This document shows, one piece after another, positions 18,105-27,370 of a stretch of 64,000 nt of DNA (position 1 is the stretch's first letter; every line of letters starts with the position of its first letter). The stretch spans positions 1,116,001-1,180,000 of the forward strand of contig NZ_CP046622.1 in NCBI RefSeq assembly GCF_009755665.1, given 5' to 3'. The notes below the pieces were generated by a model that was not told where the DNA came from, searched no databases, and saw nothing but the letters and a program-made list of their open reading frames with translations. The translations under genes and the position numbers were made by a program. Source of the DNA: Variovorax paradoxus. Lineage in GTDB: Bacteria; Pseudomonadota; Gammaproteobacteria; Burkholderiales; Burkholderiaceae_C.

Positions 18105-19168
18105 ACAGCAGCATCACCTCGCGTGAGTTCGGCCGCATGCCCGACGGGCGCGCCGTGACCGAATACACCCTCGACAACGGCCGGGGCCTCAGTCTCAGCG
18201 CCATCAACCTCGGCGGCATCGTCACCGCGCTGCATGTGCCCGATCGCGAAGGGCAAAGCGGCAACATCGTGCTCGGCCTGCCCACGCTCGAGGACTACCT
18301 GAAGCCGCATCCTCACTTTGGCACCATCGTCGGCCGCTATGCCAACCGCATTGCGGGTGGGCGCTTCACGCTCGATGGCGTTGCGCATCAAGTTGCGGTG
18401 AACAACGGCGCCAATTCGCTGCATGGCGGGCACAAGGGCTTCGGTACGCGCTTCTGGCAAATTGAAGAAGTGCCTGCCGATGCCGCGGCGGATGAAGTGG
18501 CCATCGAGCTGCGCTACACCAGTGCGGACGGCGAAGAAGGCTTCCCGGGCGAGGTGCAGGTGACGGTGCGCTACGTGCTCGGCACCACCGAAAACACATG
18601 GCGCATCGACTACCGCGCCGTGGCCGACCGGGCCACGGTGTTGAACCTGAGCCACCACGACTACTTCAACCTGGCCGGCGGCGGCGCCGTGCAAGACCAC
18701 AAGTTGACCATTCCGGCGAGCCGCTTCTGCCCTGTGGACGCGGGGCTGATTCCCCTTGGCCTCGCGCCCGTCGACGGAACCCCTTTCGACTTTCGCGTAC
18801 CCACGCAGATCGGCGCGCGCATGGACGAGCCGCACGAGCAGTTGCGCGTGGCGGGCGGCTACGACCACAACTGGGTGCTCGACCGCGAGCCGGCCGGCAT
18901 GGCGCTTGCGGCGCGCCTCGAGCACGGGCCCTCAGGCCGCGTGATGGAGGTGCTGACGACGGAGCCGGCAGTGCAGTTCTACTCGGGCAACTTTCTCGAC
19001 GGCAGCCTTCGCGGGCCCAGCGGCGAGAGCTTTCGCCAGGGCGCGGGGCTGTGCCTGGAAACGCAGCACTACCCCGATTCGCCGAACCGGCCGGGCTTTC
19101 CTTCGACGGTGCTCCGGCCCGGAGAAACCTTCAGCAGCAGCACGCTGCACCGCTTCGGCGCTGCTTGA
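18101..19168 (+). CDS. galM: Aldose 1-epimerase (mutarotase)
   Basis: A 355-residue cytoplasmic beta-sandwich enzyme that interconverts alpha and beta anomers of aldoses. Conserved sites: RYANRIAGG and NGANSLHGG near the substrate, the catalytic-base-region His in NLSHHDYFNLAG, Asp in GYDHNWVLD, and the catalytic Glu in LCLETQHYPDSPN. It overlaps the preceding gene by ATGA and ends four bases before the convergent lactonase gene. By position it could feed the adjacent arabinose pathway, since the sugar dehydrogenase is expected to prefer one anomer, although it belongs to the XRE-led operon. Confidence 0.92.
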   Translation: MNSSITSREFGRMPDGRAVTEYTLDNGRGLSLSAINLGGIVTALHVPDREGQSGNIVLGLPTLEDYLKPHPHFGTIVGRYANRIAGGRFTLDGVAHQVAVNNGANSLHGGHKGFGTRFWQIEEVPADAAADEVAIELRYTSADGEEGFPGEVQVTVRYVLGTTENTWRIDYRAVADRATVLNLSHHDYFNLAGGGAVQDHKLTIPASRFCPVDAGLIPLGLAPVDGTPFDFRVPTQIGARMDEPHEQLRVAGGYDHNWVLDREPAGMALAARLEHGPSGRVMEVLTTEPAVQFYSGNFLDGSLRGPSGESFRQGAGLCLETQHYPDSPNRPGFPSTVLRPGETFSSSTLHRFGAA

Positions 19169-19172
19169 CTAG

Positions 19173-20123
19173 CTAGCTGTTGACCACTGCCGCGCCGAAC
19201 TCCGCGGCGGGCAGGCCGGGGCTCCCGATGCGAACCGAAAACAGCGCGCCGGCCAGTGGCTCCGCTTCGATCTGCTTGGCCGTGAGCCCGCTGCGCGCGG
19301 TGGTGATGTAGAGCGTGCACATGTCGTCGCCGCCGAACGCGCAGTCGGTGACGTTGCTCGCGGGCAGCTCGATGCGGCACAGCTCGGCGCCGCTCACCGG
19401 GTCATGGCAGCTCACGCAATGGCCGCCCCAGCGCGCAATCCACAGCCGGCCGGCCGCGTCGGTCGTCATGCCGTCGGGCAGGCCGTCGCCATCCGCAAAG
19501 CGCAGCCACACCCGCTTGTTGCTCACGGTGCCGGCTTCGCTGTCGAAGTCATACGCATACACGCAGCCTTCGACCGTGGCGTTGAAATACATCGTGCGCT
19601 CGTCGAGCGACCACGCGGGGCCGTTGGTGACTGCAAAGCCGTCGTCGTGGCGCGTGCAGCGGCTGTCGGCATCGAAGCGGTAGAGCGCACCGGTCGGCGC
19701 CACGCAGTCGAAGTCCATGGTGCCGCCCCAGAAGCGGCCCTTGCTGTCGCACTTGCCGTCGTTGAAGCGGTTGCCGGGCCGGTCGGATTCGGGCTGGTGC
19801 AGGTAGCGCGGCGGCACATCGAGTGCGGGGTCGAACAGGGCGAAGCCGCGGCGCATGGTGACGATCAGCCCCGGCGCGCCCGCGCGTTCGGCCAGTGCGG
19901 TGATCTCTTCATCGAACTGCCAGCTGCGGCGCGCGCCGCTTCGCGGGTCGTAGCGGTACAGGCGGCATCCGAGGATGTCGATCCAGTAGAGAGCCCGTTC
20001 GCGCGGCGACCACAGCGTGCCCTCGCCGAGCGTGGCCTCCGCCCGCCACAGGCATTCGGGCTGGCCGAGGATGGTTGGCGCACCGAGGGGTGCGGGCGTG
20101 GATGTGCTGCCGTTCTGGGTCAT
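19173..20123 (-). CDS. SMP-30/gluconolactonase family lactonase, probable L-arabinono-lactonase
   Basis: A 316-residue six-bladed beta-propeller. Metal ligands of the family are visible: Glu in TLGEGTLW, Asn in NRFNDGKCD, Asn in VTNGPAWS and Asp in LPDGMTTD. These enzymes hydrolyse sugar lactones to aldonic acids. It is divergent from the SDR sugar dehydrogenase across a 137-base AT-rich promoter region, and the rest of the L-arabinose oxidation pathway is downstream, so L-arabino-gamma-lactone is the likely substrate. Galactonolactone or xylonolactone are alternatives. Confidence 0.85.
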   Translation of the reverse strand: MTQNGSTSTPAPLGAPTILGQPECLWRAEATLGEGTLWSPRERALYWIDILGCRLYRYDPRSGARRSWQFDEEITALAERAGAPGLIVTMRRGFALFDPALDVPPRYLHQPESDRPGNRFNDGKCDSKGRFWGGTMDFDCVAPTGALYRFDADSRCTRHDDGFAVTNGPAWSLDERTMYFNATVEGCVYAYDFDSEAGTVSNKRVWLRFADGDGLPDGMTTDAAGRLWIARWGGHCVSCHDPVSGAELCRIELPASNVTDCAFGGDDMCTLYITTARSGLTAKQIEAEPLAGALFSVRIGSPGLPAAEFGAAVVNS

Positions 20124-20260
20124 TTGTTTTTGCGCCTTCGTTGTCTCGGGTCCTTGACGCGGCGGATCGTATCAAGGCATATTGATAATAGAAATCAAAG
20201 TTTATGGCATTAATCGATATTGATTTTGCAATGTCATAGCCAAGCCTGGAGACACACACC
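20124..20260. promoter_or_regulatory. Divergent promoter region between lactonase and sugar dehydrogenase genes
   Basis: This 137-base spacer contains an unusually AT-rich core (about 20168-20236) for this genome, with the words CATATTGATAA and CGATATTGATTTTG. Similar TTGATAT words occur upstream of the semialdehyde dehydrogenase gene. It probably holds both promoters and binding sites for the LysR-type regulator. GGAGA at 20248-20252 serves the TTG start of the dehydrogenase. I could not assign exact -35/-10 boxes. Confidence 0.4.
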
Positions 20261-21037
20261 TTGACGGATTCCCCGAAGTTATCGATTCACCCCAGCCTGA
20301 AGGGGCGCGCCGTGTTCGTCACCGGCGGCGGCAGCGGTATTGGCGCGGCCATTGTTGCCGCCTTTGCGGCGCAGGGCGCACGCGTGGCGTTCATCGACAT
20401 TGCCGAAGGCGCCAGTGCGGCGCTCGCGCAACGGATCGCCGATGAAGGCCATGCGGCGCCGTGGTGGCGCGCCTGCGACGTGCGCGACATTGGCGCCATG
20501 CAGAAGGCCATTGCCGACGCAGCCGCCGAGCTCGGCGACTTTGCCGTGCTGGTCAACAACGTGGCGAGCGACGACCGCCACACGCTGGAGTCGGTCACGC
20601 CCGACTACTACGACAACCGCATGGCCATCAACGAGCGGCCCGCGCTGTTCGCCATTCAATCGGTGGTGCCGGGCATGCGGCGGCTGGGCTTCGGCTCGGT
20701 GGTCAACCTGGGCTCGACGGGCTGGCAGACCAAGGGCTCGGGCTACCCGTGCTATGCCATTGCCAAGTCGTCGGTCAACGGCCTCACGCGCGGCCTGGCG
20801 GCCGACCTGGGCCGCGACCGCATCCGCATCAACACCGTGTCGCCCGGCTGGGTGATGACCGACCGGCAGGTGAAGCTCTGGCTCGACGACGAGGGCGAGC
20901 AGGCGCTCAAGCGCAATCAGTGCCTGCCCGACAAGCTCATGCCCGAGGACATCGCGCGCATGGTGCTGTTCCTCGCGTCGGACGACGCGAAGATGTGCAC
21001 CGCGCAGGAGTTCACGGTGGACGCGGGCTGGACCTGA
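20261..21037 (+). CDS. SDR family sugar 1-dehydrogenase, probable L-arabinose (or D-xylose/galactose) dehydrogenase
   Basis: A 258-residue short-chain dehydrogenase with a TTG start. The cofactor motif is VTGGGSGIGAAI and the active site is Ser in NLGSTGWQ with YAIAK (Tyr-x3-Lys). The C-terminus LFLASDDAKMCTAQEF is close to that of the Caulobacter XylB-type D-xylose dehydrogenase. It would oxidise the C1 of an aldose to the lactone with NAD(P)+. Given the downstream arabinonate enzymes, L-arabinose is the best guess, noting that the Azospirillum enzyme for this step is of a different (Gfo/Idh/MocA) family. Confidence 0.85.
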   Translation: MTDSPKLSIHPSLKGRAVFVTGGGSGIGAAIVAAFAAQGARVAFIDIAEGASAALAQRIADEGHAAPWWRACDVRDIGAMQKAIADAAAELGDFAVLVNNVASDDRHTLESVTPDYYDNRMAINERPALFAIQSVVPGMRRLGFGSVVNLGSTGWQTKGSGYPCYAIAKSSVNGLTRGLAADLGRDRIRINTVSPGWVMTDRQVKLWLDDEGEQALKRNQCLPDKLMPEDIARMVLFLASDDAKMCTAQEFTVDAGWT

Positions 21038-21997
21038 TCAGTCCATCTCGAGCTTGCGGCCGTAGACGCTGAAGCTCGCGGTCTTCAGCGCCTTCATCAT
21101 CACCTTGGCCGCGGGCGAGAGCAGCCGGTCGGTGCGCGTGATGATGCCGAAGGCGTCCATGTGGCAGGGCATGTCCAGCGGCAGCAGCGACACGATGCCG
21201 TGCGCCGCGTAATAGCGCGCCACGTCGCTGGCGAGCACGGCGACCATGTCGCTTTGCTGCAGCATGCGCGTGATGAAGAGCAGGGCCGAGCTTTCGATGA
21301 TGTTGCCCGGCGGCGAAAGGCCTTCCTCCTGGAACATCAGCTCGAAGCGGTGGCGCAGCACGCTGCCCGCGGGCGGCACGATCCAGCCGGCGCCCACCAC
21401 GTCGCGCAGCGTGAGGCTGCTCATGCCCAGCAGCGGATGGCCGGGGCGCACCAGCGCGCACACCGGCTCCTCGGCCAGCGCCTCGTAGCGCAGCTGCGAC
21501 TTGTCGTGCTCGGCGAACAGCCGCGCCACCAGGATGTCGAGCTTGCCCTGCTCGAGCCGGTCGATCAGCACCGCGCTGGTCTCGATCTCGAGCGACACGC
21601 GCAGGTCGGGCTGTTCGCGCTTCACCATGGCCACCGCGGGCGGCATCAGCGTGAGGCCCGGCGCGGTGATGGCGCCCACGCCCACCTGGCCGAAGCGGCC
21701 CGCCTTCAGCGCGGTGAGCTCGTCGTGCGCCTGGTTCAGGCTGGCCAGCGCCACGCGGGCATGGCGGATCATGGTTTCGCCGTACCAGGTCGGGCGCATA
21801 CCGCGCGGCAGGCGGTCGAACAGCGGCACCTCCAGCACGTCTTCCAGGTCCTTCAGCAGCTTGGACGCTGCAGGCTGCGTCATGTTGAGCACCTGCGCCG
21901 CACGGTGGATGTTGCCTTCCTCCGCCAGGGCCACCAGCAAAAGCAGCTGCCTCGTCTTGAGGCGGGCACGGATGAACCAGTGGTTGTAGTTGGTCAT
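21038..21997 (-). CDS. gbpR: LysR family regulator, GbpR type
   Basis: A 319-residue LysR regulator: winged helix at residues ~14-72 (NMTQPAASKLLKDLE is the recognition helix) and a periplasmic-binding-protein-like effector domain after ~95. Its sequence style and position beside chvE-gguAB resemble GbpR, the sugar-responsive activator of chvE in Agrobacterium. It is divergent from the semialdehyde dehydrogenase and convergent with the SDR, ending at the base after the SDR stop. It probably controls the arabinose enzymes and both transporters in response to sugar. Confidence 0.85.
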   Translation of the reverse strand: MTNYNHWFIRARLKTRQLLLLVALAEEGNIHRAAQVLNMTQPAASKLLKDLEDVLEVPLFDRLPRGMRPTWYGETMIRHARVALASLNQAHDELTALKAGRFGQVGVGAITAPGLTLMPPAVAMVKREQPDLRVSLEIETSAVLIDRLEQGKLDILVARLFAEHDKSQLRYEALAEEPVCALVRPGHPLLGMSSLTLRDVVGAGWIVPPAGSVLRHRFELMFQEEGLSPPGNIIESSALLFITRMLQQSDMVAVLASDVARYYAAHGIVSLLPLDMPCHMDAFGIITRTDRLLSPAAKVMMKALKTASFSVYGRKLEMD

Positions 21998-22134
21998 TTG
22001 TTATTGAAACTTTGGGCTGCCGGGTTTTCCAGAATCCCGCGATTGATATGCATTTTGTCGAAAAAATGATTGGATTGATATCAATTCTGTTTCTAGACTC
22101 GCGGCACTTCAAGAAAACGAGAGGCAGAAGCTAG
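21998..22134. promoter_or_regulatory. Divergent regulator/operon promoter region with direct-repeat operators
   Basis: Two copies of a 17-base word start 32 bases apart, about three helical turns: one at 22041-22057 and one at 22073-22089, both beginning GATTGATAT and ending TG. The second contains the perfect palindrome ATTGATATCAAT (22074-22085). A plausible promoter toward the dehydrogenase is TTGGAT (22070-22075), 18-base spacer, TAGACT (22094-22099). The placement fits binding of a LysR tetramer activating the sugar operon. Confidence 0.5.
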
Positions 22135-23586
22135 GTGATCCACGGCGAGCTTCATCAGAGCGTGCGGCAATACATCAACGGCCGCTGGGAAACCAGCGCG
22201 ACCACGGGTGTGAGCGCCAATCCATCGGACACCAGCGAAGTGGTGGCCGAGTACGCGCGCGCCGATCGCCGCCAGGTCGAGTTCGCGATCCGCGCGGCTG
22301 CCGACGCCTTTCCGCACTGGAGCCACAGCACCCCGCAGCGCAGGGCCGACGTGCTCGACCGCATCGGCACCGAGCTCCTGGCGCGCCGGGACGAACTCGG
22401 CCTGCTGCTGGCACGCGAGGTCGGCAAGACCTTGCCGGAAGCCGTGGCGGAAGCCACGCGCGCCGGGCAGACCTTCAAGTTCTTCGCGGGCGAGGCCATG
22501 CGCGGCGGCGGCGAAAACATGGCCTCGCTGCGCGCGGGGGTGCAGGTCGACGTCACGCGTGAGCCGGTGGGCGTGGCGGGACTCATCACGCCGTGGAACT
22601 CGCCGCTCGCGGTGCCCGCCACCAAGATTGCGCCGGCGCTCGCGCATGGCAACAGCGTGGTCTTCAAGCCGGCCGAGCTGGTGCCGGCCTGCGGCTGGAC
22701 GCTGGCCGAAATCATCAGCCGCGCCGCATTGCCGGCAGGTGTTTTCAACCTGGTGATGGGCAGCGGCCGCGAGGCGGGCCAGGCGCTGGTCGACAGCCCG
22801 CTGGTGGATGCGGTGAGCTTCACCGGCTCGGCGCGCAATGGCGAGCGCATTCTCCAGGCGGCTGCTGCGCGGCGCGCCAAGGTGCAGCTCGAGATGGGCG
22901 GCAAGAACGCCCTGGTCGTACTGGCCGATGCCGACATCGACCACGCGGTCGATTGCGCGGTGCAAGGCGCCTACTTTTCGAACGGGCAGCGCTGCACGGC
23001 GTCGAGCCGGCTCATCGTCGAGGCCGCCGTGCACGACGTCTTCGTCGCGCGGCTGCACCAGCGGCTCAAGACGCTGAAGATCGGCCACGCGCTGGAGCGC
23101 GGCGTGGACATCGGGCCCATGGTCGATGAAGAGCGGCTTGCGCGCAGCCTGGCCTGGGTCGAAATCGCGAAAGAAGAAGGTGCCGAGCATGTGTGGGGCG
23201 GCGAGCCGCTCAAGCGCGCCACGGCCGGCCACTACATGAGCCCGGCGCTCTTCTTGGCCAAGCCGCAACACCGCATCGCGCGGGAGGAAATCTTCGGTCC
23301 GGTGGCCTGCGTGCTGCGCGCCGCCGACTACGACGAGGCGCTGGCGCTGTGCAACGACACGCCCTCGGGCCTGAGCGCGGGCATCTGCACCAACTCGCTC
23401 AAGCACGCGATGCATTTCAGGCGCCATGCCGAAGTCGGCATGACGATGGTCAATCTGCCGACCGCGGGGGTGGACTTCCACGTGCCCTTCGGCGGCCGCA
23501 AGGGGTCGGGCTACGGGCCGCGCGAACAAGGGCGCCACGCCGCGGAGTTCTACACGACGGTCAAGACCGGCTTCATGCGGGCCTGA
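22135..23586 (+). CDS. Aldehyde dehydrogenase, probable 2-oxoglutarate semialdehyde dehydrogenase
   Basis: A 483-residue NAD(P)+-dependent aldehyde dehydrogenase with a GTG start. The catalytic Cys is in SNGQRCTAS, the general base Glu in [10 protein letters not shown], and the oxyanion Asn region in PWNSPLAVP. The cofactor loop is [11 protein letters not shown]. In the non-phosphorylative L-arabinose pathway the last step oxidises 2-oxoglutarate semialdehyde to 2-oxoglutarate, and this gene heads the operon with the transporters and dehydratases. The AT-rich operator region lies directly upstream. Confidence 0.88.
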   Translation: MIHGELHQSVRQYINGRWETSATTGVSANPSDTSEVVAEYARADRRQVEFAIRAAADAFPHWSHSTPQRRADVLDRIGTELLARRDELGLLLAREVGKTLPEAVAEATRAGQTFKFFAGEAMRGGGENMASLRAGVQVDVTREPVGVAGLITPWNSPLAVPATKIAPALAHGNSVVFKPAELVPACGWTLAEIISRAALPAGVFNLVMGSGREAGQALVDSPLVDAVSFTGSARNGERILQAAAARRAKVQLEMGGKNALVVLADADIDHAVDCAVQGAYFSNGQRCTASSRLIVEAAVHDVFVARLHQRLKTLKIGHALERGVDIGPMVDEERLARSLAWVEIAKEEGAEHVWGGEPLKRATAGHYMSPALFLAKPQHRIAREEIFGPVACVLRAADYDEALALCNDTPSGLSAGICTNSLKHAMHFRRHAEVGMTMVNLPTAGVDFHVPFGGRKGSGYGPREQGRHAAEFYTTVKTGFMRA

Positions 23587-23634
23587 CCACCACGGACGGT
23601 TTTCAACAAGCACTTAGAAAGAAGGAGACAAGCC

Positions 23635-24600
23635 ATGAAACTCAATCGCCGCACCCTCAATATCGCGCTCGCCGCAGCTTCGCTCGGCGGGCTTCTGCCT
23701 GCCACGGCACTGGCGCAGAAAAAAATCGTGCTGGGCTTCAGCCAGGTTGGCGCCGAGAGCGAATGGCGCACCGCCAACACCGAATCGATCAAGTCTTCCG
23801 CCAAGGAGGCGGGCATCGAGCTCAAGTTCTCCGACGCGCAGCAGAAGCAGGAAAACCAGATCAAGGCGATCCGCTCGTTCATTGCGCAGAAGGTGGACGT
23901 GATCGCCTTCTCGCCGGTGGTCGAATCGGGCTGGGAAACCGTGCTGCGCGAAGCCAAGGCCGCAAAGATTCCGGTGGTGCTGACCGACCGCTCGGTCAAC
24001 ACCAAGGACGACTCGCTTTACGTCACCTTCATGGGCTCCGACTTCGTCGAGGAAGGCCGCAAGGCCGGCCGCTGGCTGGTCGAGAAAATGAAAGACCAAA
24101 AGGGCGACGTGAACATCGTCGAGCTGCAGGGCACCGTGGGCTCGGCACCGGCCATCGACCGCAAGAAGGGCTTCGAGGAAATCATCAAGGCCGATCCCAA
24201 GTTCAAGATCGTGCGCTCGCAAACCGGCGACTTCACGCGCGCCAAGGGCAAGGAAGTGATGGAGGCCTTCCTCAAGGCCGAGGGCAAGAAGATCAACGTG
24301 CTGTATGCGCACAACGACGACATGGCCATCGGCGCCATCCAGGCTATCGAGGAAGCAGGCCTGAAGCCGGCCAAGGACATCACGATCATCTCGATCGACG
24401 CCGTCAAGGGCGCTTTCGAAGCCATGATCGCCGGCAAGCTCAACGTGTCGGTCGAATGCAGCCCGCTGCTCGGCCCGCAGCTGATGAGCGCCGTGAAAGA
24501 CATCAAGGCCGGCAAGCAGCTGCCCAAGCGCATCGTGACCGAAGAGACGATCTTCCCGATGGAAGTCGCCGCCAAAGAATTCCCCAATCGCAAATATTGA
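23635..24600 (+). CDS. ytfQ: Sugar ABC transporter substrate-binding protein, YtfQ-like
   Basis: A 321-residue periplasmic binding protein with a signal peptide ending TALAQ. The start has AAGGAGA upstream. The sequence [19 protein letters not shown] at the mature N-terminus and [17 protein letters not shown] match the galactofuranose-binding protein YtfQ. It should deliver furanose sugars to the YtfR-YtfT-YjfF complex encoded ~4 kb downstream. It is separated from those genes by chvE-gguA-gguB, so the two transporters are interleaved. Confidence 0.88.
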   Translation: MKLNRRTLNIALAAASLGGLLPATALAQKKIVLGFSQVGAESEWRTANTESIKSSAKEAGIELKFSDAQQKQENQIKAIRSFIAQKVDVIAFSPVVESGWETVLREAKAAKIPVVLTDRSVNTKDDSLYVTFMGSDFVEEGRKAGRWLVEKMKDQKGDVNIVELQGTVGSAPAIDRKKGFEEIIKADPKFKIVRSQTGDFTRAKGKEVMEAFLKAEGKKINVLYAHNDDMAIGAIQAIEEAGLKPAKDITIISIDAVKGAFEAMIAGKLNVSVECSPLLGPQLMSAVKDIKAGKQLPKRIVTEETIFPMEVAAKEFPNRKY

Positions 24601-24700
24601 GCTCTCCCCCAGTCTTCGCGCACTTCGTGTCGCTGCGCCAACCCCCTCACCGGGGGCGGCACCAGCGGCCCGGCCAAGCCGGTTCCGCGGTGCCCCTGGA
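24601..24700. repeat. Palindromic intergenic element between ytfQ and chvE
   Basis: The spacer holds two GC-rich stem-loops: CCCCC-TCACC-GGGGG near 24643-24657, and a longer hairpin at 24665-24688 with paired arms GCGG..CCGGC and GCCGG..CCGC around a CAA loop. The sequence looks like a dispersed intergenic repeat of this genus (by recollection). As an mRNA structure within the operon it could stabilise the upstream ytfQ message or attenuate reading into chvE. No T-tract follows, so it is not a standard terminator. Confidence 0.5.
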
Positions 24701-24734
24701 AAAGACAGTACCCATTGAAAAAACGGACCACAAC

Positions 24735-25805
24735 ATGAAACGCAACTTCCTCAAGGCCTCGCTCGCAGGCCTCGCGCTGGCCGTCGCCGGCATCGCTCCG
24801 CTCGCGCATGCGCAGGACAAGGGCCCGATCGCCATCTCGATGCCCACCAAGTCGTCGGCCCGCTGGATCGCGGACGGCGCCAACATGGTCAAGTACTTCA
24901 AGGAGAAGGGCTACAAGACCGACCTGCAGTACGCGGACGACGACATTCCGAACCAGCTCGCGCAGATCGAGAACATGGTCACCAAGGGCTCGAAGGTGCT
25001 GGTGATCGCGGCCATCGACGGCACCACGCTGTCCGACGTGCTGCAGAAAGCAGCCGACAAGGGCGTGAAGGTCATCGCGTACGACCGGCTCATCAAGGGC
25101 TCGAAGAACGTCGACTACTACGCCACCTTCGACAACTTCCAGGTGGGCGTGCTGCAGGCGCAGTCCATCGAGGCGGCGCTCGGCCTGAAGAGCGGCAAGG
25201 GCCCGTTCAACATCGAGCTCTTCGGCGGCTCGCCGGACGACAACAACGCCTTCTTCTTCTACAACGGCGCCATGTCGGTGCTCGATCCGTACATCAAGAG
25301 CGGCAAGCTGGTGGTGCGCAGCAAGCAGATGGGCATGGAAAAGGTCGGCACGCTGCGCTGGGATGGCGCGGTGGCGCAGGCGCGCATGGACAACCTGCTG
25401 TCGGCCTACTACACCAAGGACCGCGTCGATGCGGTGCTGTCGCCGTACGACGGCTTGTCGATCGGCATTCTCTCGTCGCTCAAGGGCGTGGGCTACGGCT
25501 CGGCTTCGCAGCCGATGCCGATCGTCTCGGGCCAGGACGCGGAGATTCCTTCGGTCAAGTCGATCCTGCGCAAGGAGCAGACCTCGACCGTGTTCAAGGA
25601 CACCCGCGAGCTGGCCAAGGTGACCGTGGCCATGGTGGACGCCATGCTCTCCGGCAAGACGCCTGAAGTGAATGACACCAAGACCTACAACAACGGCGTG
25701 AAAGTGGTGCCCTCATACCTGCTCAAGCCCGTGAGCGTGGATGGCGGCAACTGGAAGCAGGTGCTGGTCGACAGCGGCTACTACAAGGAAAGCCAGGTCA
25801 AGTGA
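24735..25805 (+). CDS. chvE: Multiple-sugar-binding periplasmic protein ChvE
   Basis: A 356-residue periplasmic protein with a signal peptide ending LAHAQ. The mature part ([47 protein letters not shown]) matches ChvE/SbpA, which binds galactose, arabinose, xylose and related pyranoses. In Agrobacterium ChvE also acts in chemotaxis and in sugar sensing by VirA. The ATG at 24735 opens a signal peptide; the much longer open frame upstream is out of context. Eight bases separate it from gguA. Confidence 0.92.
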   Translation: MKRNFLKASLAGLALAVAGIAPLAHAQDKGPIAISMPTKSSARWIADGANMVKYFKEKGYKTDLQYADDDIPNQLAQIENMVTKGSKVLVIAAIDGTTLSDVLQKAADKGVKVIAYDRLIKGSKNVDYYATFDNFQVGVLQAQSIEAALGLKSGKGPFNIELFGGSPDDNNAFFFYNGAMSVLDPYIKSGKLVVRSKQMGMEKVGTLRWDGAVAQARMDNLLSAYYTKDRVDAVLSPYDGLSIGILSSLKGVGYGSASQPMPIVSGQDAEIPSVKSILRKEQTSTVFKDTRELAKVTVAMVDAMLSGKTPEVNDTKTYNNGVKVVPSYLLKPVSVDGGNWKQVLVDSGYYKESQVK

Positions 25806-25813
25806 GAAGCGGC

Positions 25814-27370
25814 ATGGAAGCAGACTCGCGCAGCATCCTCGAGATGCGCGGCATCACCAAGACGTTTCCCGGCGTGAAGGCGCTGAGCAATGTCAACCTG
25901 GCGGTGCGCGCGGGCGAGATCCATGCGGTGGTCGGCGAGAACGGCGCGGGCAAGTCGACGCTCATGAAGGTGCTGAGCGGCGTCTACCCGTGCGACTCGT
26001 ACACCGGGGAGATCCACTTCGAGGGCGAGCTGCGCCGCTTCAAGAGCATTGCGGACAGCGAGAAGCTCGGCATCATCATCATTCACCAGGAGCTGGCGCT
26101 GGTGCCGCTGCTGTCCATCGCCGAGAACATCTTTCTCGGCAACGAGATTGCGAGCGGCGGCGTGATCGACTGGTTTGCCGCCTATGCCAAGACGCGCGAG
26201 CTGCTTGCCAAGGTGGGCTTGAAAGAGCCGCCCACCACGCTGGTGACCGACCTGGGTGTGGGCAAGCAGCAGCTGGTAGAGATTGCCAAGGCGTTGGCCA
26301 AGGAGGTGAAGCTGCTGATTCTGGATGAGCCCACCGCCAGCCTCAACGAGAACGACAGCGATGCCTTGCTGATGCTGCTGCTCGAACTGAAGCGCCAGGG
26401 CATTGCGTCGATCCTTATCTCGCACAAGCTGAACGAGATCGCGAAGGTGGCCGATTCGATCACCGTGCTGCGCGACGGCGCCACGGTGGAAACCATGGAC
26501 TGCCGCAACCAGCCGATCAGCGAGGACCGCATCATCCGCGGCATGGTCGGCCGCGACATGGCGCACCGCTATCCGCAGCGCCATCCGAAGATCGGCGACA
26601 CCGTTTTCGAAGTGCGCGACTGGCGCGTGCACCACGCGCTGCATGCCGACCGAGAGCAGATCAAGGGTGTGAACCTGCATGTGCGCCAAGGCGAAATCGT
26701 CGGCATTGCAGGCCTCATGGGCGCGGGCCGTACCGAGCTTGCAATGAGCGTGTTCGGCAAGTCCTACGGCCAGCGCATCAGCGGCACGGTGCTGATGCAC
26801 GGCCAGCCGGTGGACGTGGGCACCGTGCGCAAGGCCATCGACCAGGGCATTGCCTATGTCACCGAGGACCGCAAGGGCCTGGGATTGGTGCTGGAAGAAA
26901 ACATCCAGAAGAACGTGAGCCTGGCCAACCTGGAGGCGGTGTCGAGTTCGATGGTGATCGACGACGCACGCGAATTCAAGGTGGCCAGCGACTACCGCAA
27001 GGCGCTCAACATCCGGTCTTCGGGCGTGGAGCAGCTGGTGGTCAACCTGTCGGGCGGCAACCAGCAGAAGGTGGTGCTCAGCAAGTGGCTCTTTACAAAA
27101 CCCGAACTCCTGATCCTCGACGAGCCCACGCGCGGCATCGACGTGGGCGCCAAATATGAGATCTACACCATCATCGACCAGCTCGCGAGCGAGGGCAAAG
27201 GCATTCTCATGATTTCTTCCGAACTGCCGGAACTGCTGGGCATGTGCGATCGCATCTATGTGATGAACGAGGGCCGCTTCGTGGCCGAATTTACAGCGGC
27301 TGAAGCTTCGCAGGAACGCATCATGCACGCCATCGTGAGCGCGGGGAGTTCCGTCCATGTCGCAGCCTGA
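25814..27370 (+). CDS. gguA: Sugar ABC transporter ATPase GguA
   Basis: A 518-residue duplicated ATPase of the MglA/XylG type. The first domain has [16 protein letters not shown] and [11 protein letters not shown]. The second has a degenerate P-loop ([13 protein letters not shown]), usual for the family, plus [14 protein letters not shown] and [12 protein letters not shown]. It powers sugar uptake with GguB and ChvE. ATG 25814 is preferred over the GTG at 25802 that overlaps the chvE stop. Its 3' end overlaps gguB by 14 bases. Confidence 0.92.
   Translation: MEADSRSILEMRGITKTFPGVKALSNVNLAVRAGEIHAVVGENGAGKSTLMKVLSGVYPCDSYTGEIHFEGELRRFKSIADSEKLGIIIIHQELALVPLLSIAENIFLGNEIASGGVIDWFAAYAKTRELLAKVGLKEPPTTLVTDLGVGKQQLVEIAKALAKEVKLLILDEPTASLNENDSDALLMLLLELKRQGIASILISHKLNEIAKVADSITVLRDGATVETMDCRNQPISEDRIIRGMVGRDMAHRYPQRHPKIGDTVFEVRDWRVHHALHADREQIKGVNLHVRQGEIVGIAGLMGAGRTELAMSVFGKSYGQRISGTVLMHGQPVDVGTVRKAIDQGIAYVTEDRKGLGLVLEENIQKNVSLANLEAVSSSMVIDDAREFKVASDYRKALNIRSSGVEQLVVNLSGGNQQKVVLSKWLFTKPELLILDEPTRGIDVGAKYEIYTIIDQLASEGKGILMISSELPELLGMCDRIYVMNEGRFVAEFTAAEASQERIMHAIVSAGSSVHVAA

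Noticed and set aside
23193..24734. A long upstream extension of the ChvE reading frame
   Set aside because: It runs through the ytfQ gene and part of the aldehyde dehydrogenase gene in another frame. The signal peptide starts at 24735, which fixes the real beginning.
26700..26760. Apparent loss of the second Walker A motif in GguA (and likewise in YtfR)
   Set aside because: A degenerate second P-loop (GAGRTEL) is normal for duplicated sugar-importer ATPases of this family.
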